From: Riptortus pedestris
Taxonomy: Eukaryota > Arthropoda > Insecta > Hemiptera > Alydidae
Length of the DNA stretch: 64,000 bases
Assembly: GCA_019009955.1 (NCBI GenBank)
Contig: CM032230.1
Coordinates: 18,159,501 to 18,223,500 of the forward strand
Direction: 5' to 3'
Shown in pieces: positions 11,030 through 23,102 of the stretch; the first letter of the stretch is position 1, and every line of letters begins with the position of its first letter. Below the pieces are notes generated by a model. The model did not search any database. It saw only the letters and a program-made list of their open reading frames with translations, and was not told the DNA's origin. Position numbers and translations under genes: made by a program.

Positions 11030-11835
11030 GTGGCCATGGAAACTATAGTCCAACTCCATACTTCAGAATTCTCTGTCTGCTAATAATAAGCACTTAAAAC
11101 TGGATGCAAATTCAGGAAAAAAGGAATCTTGTGAGGGTATCAGAATTGAAGCTACTATGATGGTGTGTTATTATTTGAAAGACAGCAAAGGCATGGATAA
11201 CGAGCTCATCTGATAACTCTCCCAAGCCCTTTCGACTAGATCACAACACATAGCTCAATCCTCACAAAATTCCACAAATGAATATATCATACTGCAAGTA
11301 ATAAAAATATCTTTAATAAAATATTAAACAACAGATCTAGAGAGCATACTCAACTCTTGCAATAAGTAAAATAGTCTGATTTTAATATAAAATTCATGTA
11401 AAAACAGTAATTAATTATATATATGGATTTTTAAATACAATATAATAAATGCACTCACATCACAAGATTGACACTATTACATTTCACAGCAATAGAATTA
11501 TAATTTAAAACATTAAAGTACAACAGAATAATTAGCAGTAACATTACAAGAAAATAAATAAGTTAAAATGGATTAAAAAATTTGTTAATGTGCCTCAATA
11601 ATACAGCTATCTTTAATAAAAGTTGTTTAAATTGTCAATGCCTTTGAAATCTTGGTGGTGTATTTAGAGAATGCCACTTGCTACACGTGTAGTCATGAAC
11701 AAAAATATTTTTAATGTTACCAGCAATAAACTGCCTATTCAAGGCATTTAGTCCCCATTCAACCAGTTAAAAAAAAATCACCATTCCTAGAAATCTTTCA
11801 AATGACTGCAGCTTTTGAACAGGTGAATATGTGAC
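11030..11835. other. No recognisable gene
   Basis: AT-rich spacer; no frame with coding motifs and no repeat array seen. Confidence 0.5.
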
Positions 11836-11839
11836 TCAC

Positions 11840-13015
11840 CCCTTTCCAATAACCAATCTACCCAACCTACTCCAACTGGTTTCCCATTACCAATCTTCCC
11901 ATCCTACTCCAACTGCTTCCCATTACCAATCTTCCCTACCTACAATAACAGCTTTCCGGTAACCAATATTTCCTTCCTACTCCAACAACTTCCCCATTAC
12001 CAATCTTCCCTACCTACAATAACAGCTTTCCGGTAACCAATCTTCCCATCCAACTCCAACTGCTTCCCCATTAACAATCTTCCCATCCAACTCCAACTGC
12101 TTCCCCATTACCAATCTTCCCATCCTACTCCAACTGCTTCCCCATTACCAATCTTCCCATCCAACTCCAACTGCTTCCCCATTACCAATCTTCCCTACCT
12201 ACAATAACAGCTTTCCGGTAACCAATCTTGCCATCCTACTCCAACTACTTCCCCATTACGAATCTTCCCATCCTACTCCAACTGCTTCCCCATTACCAAT
12301 CTTCCCATCCAACTCCAACTGCTTCCCCATAACCAATCTTCCCTATCTACATTAACAGCTTTCCGGTAACCAATCTTCCCATCCTACTCCAACTGCTTCC
12401 CCATTACCAATCTTTCCTACCTACTTTAACAGCTTTCCGGTAACCAATATTTCCTTCCTACTCCAACAACTTTCCCATTACCAATCTTCCCTAGCTACAA
12501 TAACAGCTTTCCGATAACCAATCATCCCATCCTACTCAAACTGCTTCCCAATTATCAATCTTTCCTACCTACTATAACAGCCTTCCGGTAACCAATCTTT
12601 CCTTCCTACTTCAACAGCTTTCCCATTACCAATCTTCCCTACTTACTATAACAGCTTTCTGGAAACCGATCTTTCTTTCCTACTCCAACAGCTTTCTGGG
12701 AACCAATTTTTCCTTCCTACACCAACAGCTTCCCTATTTTCAGCTGTCATACCTACTATAAAAGCTTTCTGGTAGCCAATCTTTCCGCCCTACTCCAACA
12801 GCTGTCCATTAACCCAATCTTCCCTACTGGAAAAAAAGTTTTCCAATAACCAATCTTTTCTAACTACTCCAACAGATTTTCACTAACAAATCTTTCCTAC
12901 CTACTCAAACAGCTTTCTGGTAACCAATTTTCCATACCTACTCTCCCAACATTCCGGTAACAACTCTTCTCTACCTACTCCAACACTTTCCCCATAACCA
13001 TTCCCCCCCCCCCTC
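11840..13015. repeat. ~37-bp minisatellite, about 30 units
   Basis: Head-to-tail units of about 37 bp with cores TTCCCATCCTACTCCAACTG and CTTCCCCATTACCAATC. A variant core is CTACAATAACAGCTTTCCGG. Units between 12040 and 12330 are nearly identical, and divergence grows toward 13000. There is strong strand asymmetry (C/T-rich plus strand). It lies downstream of the 3' end of the anoctamin gene. Confidence 0.9.
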
Positions 13016-13159
13016 CTCCAAGTGTTTTTCAGTAGCCTATCTTCCTGATCTGACGTGTATGGGCTAGAAAGAAGCGCAGCAATGGGTGCTAGTAGGAGTG
13101 GAGGGGTGAGGTAGGTGAGCGATCTGACATGAGAGAGCTAGCAAGGTGGAGGAGTACAA

Positions 13160-14640
13160 CAGCAATGAGTTCTATGGACTTGCCTGGATGCGAATAAGGA
13201 TTTCATTGAGTGAGTTTGTTGTTAAATAATGAATAAATTTTGCCCATTTGGGAGAGGTAGGTACCTATGTCTCTAGGTGCAGAAGGTGTATTTAGAGCAG
13301 CACTTTAACCAGCATACTAACTTCAGCCACTCCATAATGAATCTGAGTTGAGTGTTAAATCCCTGACTGCTGATAAATTTGAAATGGATATGTGATGAGA
13401 AACAAACATAAATGATAAAATAAGAATGGTATAAATATTAGATCGTAAATGGAGTCTAAATGGTATCAAATATGAATTTTACTGGCAGCTATTGATTAGA
13501 GAGTATAGATGGAACAAGTGGAATTCACCAATACACTATTTTCATTAAATATACAAATGACATTGATACATCCACTCATAATGGCCTGTTAAATGAACTA
13601 TGTAACATGCCAAAAACCAAGTTACACACTATTGTTTTATATATAATGTAAAATTTAATACACTAACTCATAATACACTTAAAAGCATGGTTAAAAAAAC
13701 CTTTACAATCATAACATTAGAATATAAACCTTTGCAAAGGTGAATGGAATAGTGCATAAGACTAAACTATTATAATTGAAGATAACTGTTTCCATAGTAG
13801 CCTGTTCCCTTACCAACAATCCAAATAATAAATCTGTCTAGAAATTATAATTTTTTAAAAAAAAACATGTATTAATTAAAAAACGTCTAGCAAGTTGAAG
13901 GAGGCCAACAACTCAAGAGCTACTATAAACAAATTAACATAAATACAATGACCTATACTGATTTAAAAGAAATAAATCAAGTATAACTTGTTTGTTTTAA
14001 ATAAACACAATTTGGTATAATTAATTAACATTATGTCCACAGTCTAACGAGTATATTATACATAAATATTTACATTAAATAACACAACAAAATATAAATT
14101 CTTAAAATTAAAACAGAATAAGATCAATGGAATGGAGCGGATAAAGTTTTAAAAAATCAACAGTTACATGGTAGAATAATAAGGAAAGGGGCTGTGGTAG
14201 AATAAAGAGTGAAACCTTTGCCCACACAACATCCATTCAAAAACATTAGCTCAGAGCTATAGAAATAACGATATTTAGCAAAATTTAACAACAATTACTA
14301 AACAAAGCTTAACATCTATACATAAATTCATTCTATAAATTAGATAATTTTAATCTTCATAAGGAACATTATGGCATACATAATATCTAGGAATATCACA
14401 AACATTAGCATTATTTGATGAAAGAAGAAAAAATTAATAATTCAGCGAAGGAAAATAACTTTGGAATTCGATAGCGGTTTTCCCAGAAGGAAATGAGCAT
14501 TAAAATAATCCAAAATTACATGAAACCATATATATTCTACATATAGGGACATATTCTAATCATGTATAGGAAGAATTAACCTCAACAAGGGAAGCAATGG
14601 GGATAAAACAGGCACCTTGGAATACGTTTAGTTTTAGAGG
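13160..14640. other. No gene; weak SINE remnant at the left edge
   Basis: 13180-13320 has the SINE-like segment GGATTTCATTGAGTGAGTTTG and GCCCATTTGGGAG, resembling the SINE at 8515. The remainder is very AT-rich and unremarkable. Confidence 0.35.
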
Positions 14641-14659
14641 CATACCTGACACCAGCTTA

Positions 14660-15455
14660 TCACAGATATGGGTGGAAGATAGGGGCTTATATCTGATACA
14701 GGCAGAAGATAAGGGCTTATATCTGATATGAGTGGAAGATAGGGAATTATATCTGATGTGGGTTGAAGTTGGAGGCTTGTATCTGATATAGGCGGAAGAT
14801 AGGAGCTTGTATCTGATATGGGCAGAAGATAGGGGCTCGTATCTGATGTGGGCGGAAGTTGGAGGCTTGTATCTGATTTGGGCAGAAGATAGGTGTTGGA
14901 GGCTTCTATCTGATATGGGTGGAAGATGGGGGCTTTTACCTAATATAGGCAGGAGATAGGGGCTCGTATCTGATATGGGGGGAAGTTGGAGGCTTGTATC
15001 TGATTTGGGCAGAAGATGGAGGCTTATATCTGATATGGGCAGAAGATAGGGGCTTGTATCTAATATAGGCGGCAGATAGGGGCTTGTATCTGATGTGGGC
15101 GGAAGATGGAAGCGTGTATCTAATATAGGCGGCAGATAGGGGCTTGTATCTGATGTGGGCAGAAGATGGAGGCGTGTATCTGATTTGGGCAGAAGATGGG
15201 GACTTCTATCTGATATGGACGGAAGATGGAAGCGTGTATCTAATTTAGGCGGCAGATAGGGGCTTGTATCTAATACAGGCAGCAGATAGGGGCTTGTATC
15301 TGATTTGGGCAGAAGATGGGGACTTCTATCTGATATGGGCGGAAGATAGGGGCTTGTATCTGATGTGGGTTGAAGATGGGGGCATGTATCTGATTTGGGC
15401 AGAATATGGGCACTTCTATATTATATGGGCGGAAGATAGCAACTTCTATCTTATT
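14660..15455. repeat. 30-bp minisatellite just 3' of the anoctamin stop codon
   Basis: About 26 units of 30 bp with the cores GGGCTTGTATCTGATATGGG and CAGAAGATAG. The unit length is a multiple of three, so a plus-strand frame stays open (LYLIWAED repeats) without being a gene. On the minus strand it lies 280 bases or more beyond the anoctamin stop and may be in its 3' UTR. Confidence 0.9.
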
Positions 15456-15733
15456 TCTGGTAACAAAATCTATTTTAGTTCTGTTACATACTTCTGGTAC
15501 ACGTTAAGATATCTGGATTTTTGTGACAAACAAGTATAGCTTAAATTCATTAAATATGGTTTCAGAACCATAAAGGTAAGCTCCAGAAATATAACTATTC
15601 TCTAATATGGTGACACAAAATAAAGCGAAACAACTTGATGAGTCATAAGTACAACAACAAAATGCATTTACTTGAAGAATTATAAGTACAATAATAAAAT
15701 GCATTTAAATTTTAGAAAGAGATGGAAATAAAT

Positions 15734-15828
15734 TTAAGATTGGTCAAAATTAAGGTGTACACTGTTGCCAGATCTTATCCTTGCTTCGTGATCTTGCTCA
15801 TTTCTGATCATATCGCCACATCCATCAT
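15734..15828 (-). CDS. Anoctamin exon 16 (residues 881-911), terminal exon
   Basis: A strong acceptor (GACTTGTTTCCAG|ATGATG) in the matching phase opens 30 codons: [20 protein letters not shown] then [11 protein letters not shown] and TAA. The hydrophilic, charged character suits a cytosolic anoctamin tail. There is no family motif here, so support is from splice signal, phase and overall length only. Confidence 0.65.
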
Positions 15829-18800
15829 CTGGAAACAAGTCAAAATTAATGACATATTCTTACCCTCAATTGATATAATAAAGTCAAATTAAAAATAAAT
15901 TACTCGAGTATACATGAAACTAAGCACTTTTTTTTATACAATATCCTTTCCTGGTGAAATATTAAGATTGGATTCACAAAATCATCTCTTCGTATTCATC
16001 AATGAAATACCTTTTAACAAGACATATCCTGGTGAGGTATTTGCAGTGCCTCCTATAGGTCCTGAGGGATTGAGAAATAACACCTTGTTTCTTGAAAAGA
16101 TTTGTCTCTTTTACATTTACTCTTCTCATTGTGAGTAGTGAATTATTGTGGTTATTTTAGTAAGTTACTTTATATATTGGATACTGAGCATTGACTTCAG
16201 TGAAAAGCGGAAAACTTCTCACAACACTTAAAAATTGAAATTTCAAGACTGATAAAGTCTTTCACCAAACACAAGTTAGGTTAAACCCTGGAACCAGGGA
16301 TGGCCTTTATCCATATTGCAGGAGGAGGGAGGAAGGGAAACACTGTACTCTAAAGCACTCAAAATCTTCAGCTTTTGTCACTATCAGCGATATATATTTA
16401 GGAAAGTTTATAGTAAACTAAAATACTCTTACGGATGTTTCTTGCTCGTTGAGTTTCGTGTTGGATTATAATTTCGTTGGTGAGGTAAGCCTCTCGCTTG
16501 ATTTGATCTTTCAATGAAGATGGCATATCTGGGATGCACCATTGCACTACAATCACAACCACCAACACTATGTTCTGCAACAAAATAAATAATTAATTAT
16601 ATACAAATATTATATATATAAAATTGTAACCTCTGTCTACACTGTTTTATTTCTCTCTCAAAATTTCACAATAAAATGATATCAACAATTTTTAGCTTTG
16701 GTGTTTGTTTGGTACATGTATTACTTCAAAGTCTATGGACATTAGGTTATACTAAATAATATTCTCATAGGCGAACAGTAGTGGGACTTATAAGAAAGCA
16801 TAAAATGAAAAATCGTGATACTGTATGTTTACTAACTGTTTTCTTGCAAATATATAATACAAAATATGAACCTAACCGAAGTTGTTTATTTTCTTATTTA
16901 GAGTAGTCTTTGCTGTGCACTTTTGCCCTATAATGAACTATAAATAAGATATACGCTAGAAACTATAGCAGGAGACAACAATTTTATTAGCCACTAATGA
17001 CTGAACCCAATTAAATTAAACTTATGTGTGAGTTAGCATTAACTTTCCTAGATTATATGCGTACAGGAGTGGGAGAGATGGATAAATTTATATTTTGTTT
17101 CCTATTTGTTTTTCTGAAAATATATACCTAACATAAGGTGTTTATTTTCTTATTTTTAATTAAGATTACTTTTAAATAAATAAATATAATGATGATGAAT
17201 AAACAATGTAATGATGATATGTGCTTAAACTACAGCTGAAATAAATGGTGTTTAATGTTAAAACCAATAGAAAGTATTTTTCATTAAAACTGACACAATA
17301 ATACTTACACAACATTTAATGAGTACACTTTTAGTGATGTGTTATCCACTGACATGTAAATTTGTTTAAATTTCATAAATAATTTTTATAACTTAAATAT
17401 TATGCGAGTTATTCATGCTTTCATGTTTTCAACCTTTAGTAGAACCCCTCTTCTACTCAGCAGATTTTGACTAAGAAATAGAGAATAAATTGTGAGATGA
17501 GATCACTAACATGCCTCCCATTGTGGAAAATCTGCATTACACAGCTCCTGTGTGATGGATTTTTTTGGATTTGGAGACACCTCTCTAGGTCACCACCTAG
17601 AAGCCCTAATTTACATCTACTAAAGTGCACAATTATTATTTTGAAATGACATTTAATAAGTAGTAGTAGGGAATTTTTTATTACCTGGAATATGACAATG
17701 AATGCCAGCCTTGCAGCTAGTACATGCCAATACAGAGCTGTCCGTTTATACTGCCCAGGCCCAGGAGGTTCTCTATACCCTGCGTACCTCAAATCCAACA
17801 CAACACTTTATTAGTAATAGTTGAGGAAAACCATTAAATATTATAATTATTACACTTTTACAATGTCATATTCCATTTTTACGTTTTACAAATGTAATGG
17901 GTTTATATGACAGGACAGGGATACAAGAGGGAACAGGAGAGTGGGCGAAAGGAAGAGGGGCCAGGAGAGGAAGTTCAAGTTAGAGAGAGAGAAGTGTCTT
18001 CCATTTTAGAGAAATGGAAGTGTCTGCCTCTAACTAGACTAACCAGAGGTGAACCGGCTAGCCATTCTGAAGTGAATTTATCACTTCTGGGATCAAGTTA
18101 CATAGAAAATTTATAAGATTAAGTGTTTATAACTTTCATACAAATGATAAAATGCCAATCCACATGCGAGAAGTGGCAAAACAAGTGACTGCAAGAGAGG
18201 TGGTTGAATTAATTAAACCAGATATGACCATAGTAGCACTGCCAAGTTCACCAAAAAGTGAACGAATGAGTTCATGGTAAGTACAAAAATACCTTTATCA
18301 GACATTTTGCTTTATATAATTAGGGCTTTAGGGTCATTCTTTGGGAACTGTTTACAGAAATGTGTTAAATTAACTTTTTTCTTGAAGATATATACTTTTA
18401 GTGAAGACCTAAATCCCCCAAAGATATAGTGTATTAGGCCACAAAAATGTAGGAAAACAACCAAAAAAGCTCATTTCCCACGAGTGCCAAATATTTGCAT
18501 TTATCTCAAAAAGTAAAAGTTTGAAGGGACCAATACTTGGTATTTAAGCTTAGAATAAACTAATTCATGATATAATAGCTTACTGTTAATATGACATGAG
18601 TATGAGTGGGCGTTTACTGAAGTCTGAAAATTAAAACATCCAAATATCTCAGTTCATATTCATGATAGAGAAAATATTTATATAAGAACTTTATAGGCAA
18701 TAAAATTTGTAATAATATTGATTCTATACACTTTTTCGATTTGACATATAATAAAGAAGATTTTTCGAAATTCCTCCCCTCTAAGCCCCCTCCCTCCCTC

Positions 18801-21800
18801 CCCCTAGTCCAATTTCAGCCGTTAACGAACTTGATCTTTCTTTTTACATAAAACACTTATATATCGAGTTTGGTAACGATTTTTTTTTTGAAAATCCCAT
18901 GAGTGCCATGAGTATGACCTTGATAGCTCATTTCCCTTCAGGGAAATTTGCTAAAAGTCAAATACTTTGGTTAAAAATAGCTCATAGAAGAATAACAATT
19001 ATCATGCAAGATCATAAAATCAATATAAATTGTACCTATTGGTTATTCATTATCAATGATCATTCTCTATTCTCCCACTTCTCCTTGAGATATTTGCATT
19101 TTTTAGTATCCGGCCTTCAGTAAACCCCCACTCCTACTCATGCCATATTAACAATAAGCTGTTATATTATGAAACACTTAATTTGAAGCTTAAATACTGA
19201 ATATTGTTCTCATTGAACTTTTACGTTTTGAGATAAATGTAAATATGTGACACACGTGGGAAATCTGCTTAGATAACGCAGCTCCTGTGTGACGCACTTT
19301 TCAACTAGGAATAGGCAGAGCTCTCTTGCACCTAAACTAAGTTGTGCCACAAATGCAATGAACATGAGCCCTCACGCATCTAGCCTGGGATATGCCCCCA
19401 ACTACCAAGAAAAAGAGAAGCCCTCAAGCACCTAACCTGGGTTGTGCCCCCCAACTACTAGGAACAGGCGGAGCCCTCGTGCACCTAGCCTGGGTTGTGC
19501 CACCAACTACTAGGAATAGGAAAAAATGGTTGACATGGGTAATTGTAGGATAACAGGCTTATATGGTCCATTACTTGGATAAATGTTTACAGCTTTTACA
19601 GTTGGAAAGACACACATTCACTCGACATTGGAGGCAAAATTGAATGTGGCTGCCAATTTATTATACAAATATAATTCTATGGTAAAAAACATCAAATATC
19701 TTAGAATAGAATTGAAATTATATAACCATAATGAATGATTAATTTTAAAGAGATGATAGATTCGACATACCTACAAGTCTCAGGATGAAATGAAGGAAAC
19801 CGAGGGGCAGTTCCGTTCTCAAAATCTTTAGTATTGAACACGGCAAGTGAATAATTGAGGAATCCTCCATCGGAGCTGGAACCAGTCACAGTTCTGTAGA
19901 CCAATTTTGGAATAAAGTTGGAAGAAAAAGCAATGATAAATGCCTAGAATAAAAAAACAAAAAAAAAAAAAAAGTCTTCATCACTAAGAAATATTTTATT
20001 GACAAATTTAAGAAACTAATATATATTGAGTATTGTGTCCAAAATGTGAAATGGAGAAACCATTGCCCCCCCCCCCCTCTACGAATGAGACAAGCACTGA
20101 TAGATTCAAGCAGCACATCTAATGTTCTATTGCTACCTAACACCTAATAGGGAGCAGCCCAAATAGGAAGAACTGCTTTCACCACAGCCCACCAACTTGG
20201 AATAATCCTTTGTCACCTCACTCTGTCTAGTTTTTTATTTTATGCTTGTTTATTATAATTTACATCCACTTTATGCTACTCCATCTAGTACACAAAATTT
20301 TCTGACAGCTGAGCAGACGAACTAGGATGATTCCTTTGTCACCTCGCCCCAATAAGTATAAATAATCCTCTATCAGATCAGCCCACCACGTAGGAGTAAT
20401 GATGACCATTAACTAGAAATAATCCTCTACCAACTCAGCCCACCAAATAAAGATTATCATTTGTCAGCTGAGCATAACCCTCTGTCAGTTCTGCCCACCA
20501 AGTAGAAATATTTCTCCGTCAGCCCACCCAATCAAGTAGGACTAACCCCATGTCAGCTCAGCTTACTAAATACGATGAATCCTCTGTCAGCTCAGTTTAC
20601 CAAGTAGGAATAATATTCTGTCAGCTCACTGGAACAAGTAGAAATACTTCTGTTAGCTCAGCACATCAAGTTGCAATAAACTTCTATCAGCTTAGCCACC
20701 CAAGTAGTACGTGTCCCCCATCAGTCTACCCAATCAAGTAGAAAGAATCCTCTGTTGGCTCAGCCCAACAAGTATGAACAAAATTTCAAAACCCTTACAT
20801 AATGAAACATAAAGGAACAGATATATAATAAAAACAGAATGGAAAAAAAATAAATATACTTACATTAGATATTACAGCTAAGCGTCCCAAAATACTAAGA
20901 ATGCGGAACCAAACACCGATATTGGGAGCTCTCCGAGGGACGGGCCTCCGATAATAGAGAAGGAACTTGCGGGCGTCTAACCGCATCTCAAACACATTGT
21001 TGACTAGTGCAAAGAACGGTGCCAGCGGGAATGCAGTTACAAATATAGTAACAAACCCATACTGCATCACTGAAATATAATAAAAAGTAGTTATTCCCAG
21101 ACTAGTTTTAAAGAATGAATTCTAAACCGTGAACCGGTTGTCAAAAATGAACACTTAATCCAGGAAGACTACATGTTTCTTTCTCCTATTTTATAATATT
21201 GATATATGTGGAATTTTTGGTTTTATTATTTGCCCATTTAATTTAAATATCTGATGAAAGACATTTTACTGGATCCTACATGAACCTTTATATATATAAT
21301 GGCCTGGTTTAGATCGAATATTAGTAAGCACGGATTATATAATGTTACCAGCATAGTTATTCAAATGAAATAATAGTTGTTGCTATAGATATTGAATACA
21401 TTTAAAAATAATTAAGGGAATATAACATGAGAACAGAATAGGTTATGTCAGACCCCATCGGTTTTTAGATTAGGTTAGGTGGGAGGCATCAATACAAAAA
21501 ATGCAAGGACTAATTTAAATGGTTGTTTGTGGAATGTGTTAACAGAAATATGTCCAATATATGCTTATTTCGTGATGGAGGTTTCTCATTATCGAAATAC
21601 GAGCACAAAAGTGAGAATTTAAGATTAGACTAGAAGAGAGATAGTACCCTGCTAAAATAGACAATAGTCTTACCCATTTCTAGGTATTCGTAGAACAAAC
21701 CGCGTGGGCCCCAGTCCAGCAGCTTGAAGTCCTCTGTCCACCTTTTGTGCTGGGGGTCATCAACAACACTCTCTTCTCCCTCAACAGGCTCTTTTTCCAA

Positions 21801-23054
21801 ACCTGCTTTTATGCTCAGAGTGTTAATCCATTTCCACACAATTCTAAAATAAATAAAAAGTAAATTAGTAATGATATACAAATTGGCATAGAAAGCGTTA
21901 TTGTCCTGCCAAGAATGATTGAAAACAAAACAGGGTGGTATTTTTTAACATTCACTTTGTGGTACTATGGCTAACTGGTACGGGTCAACACACCTTTCTA
22001 GCAAGGATGCACTAAGGATTTCATTTAATGAGTTTGTCACTAAATAAATTTCTATTGCCCAGGTGGGAATCAAATTCACCTCTCAAGGTTTACAATGTGA
22101 GATTAATTTGAACACCTCAACTCACATGGCTAACCTGAACTCCCAAAACAAAAGGAGAGTTGTAACTTGGGCCCAAGTAATCACAAATATTGACAAGACT
22201 AAATAAAGCAGTGTAAAATTAAAAAGTTTAAATTACAACTAAACTAATATTTATAAAAAAACTGTGGCTAATCCCTCTCTCCATTCCTCAATTGCTTATT
22301 CATACGAATAGATAGGATTGACTAAATATTTTTTTGCAGCTTTAAATATAATATTTACAGGAAATATATTATATACTGTGTGGCTCAAAATTTTTGACAA
22401 TAAACTGAATGATTAGATGGATGATTCAATATAACCAGTAATACTTACGGAATAACCATTTCTAAGATGCCGTTTAGGAACTGCTGTCCAACCATAATAA
22501 TCCCTAACTGAATACAAAGCTCCATTAGACACCCACCAGGATTGCACTGGAAAAAACAAATGGAAAAGGATGAAACAGAAACAGTCATTATATATAATAC
22601 CACTATTATTTATATTCGAGTAAAATTATTATCTAATGTCTACATGGTGTTATTAAACAAATAAACTTACTAAATACTAATCACACTTCTAAGGTGCGAA
22701 TATTCAAAAAAGCAATTACACTTAAATAGGATACCAATTATACAATCGCATTTACAAGTTGCCAATATTACAGGTACATTAAAAATAGTACACCAATCAT
22801 CCAATCGCATTTCCAAGGTACAAGCAATCAAATGGAGAGATACACTTCCAATAAGATACTATCAGAAAGGAAAGGGATCTCTTGCCTACCCATCCAAAAA
22901 AGAAGTAAATGACAACAATTTTTTTGACCTCCAAAATAAATAAAAAATCCTCAAAAATTGCAAAAAAAATTACAGGAGACTCTCAAAAATCACTAAGACT
23001 CATCTAACAAATGATTGATAGAGTAACCGATAAATTTATCATACTATAACTAAA

Positions 23055-23102
<48 letters not shown>

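Noticed and set aside
15264..15539. Plus-strand frame of LYLIWAED repeats
   Set aside because: Product of the 30-bp minisatellite, with no start context and no homologous domain.
16398..16432. Read-through tail as the main C terminus
   Set aside because: A strong donor at 16432 and a phase-matched acceptor with a 30-codon terminal exon are more convincing. It is kept only as a possible isoform.
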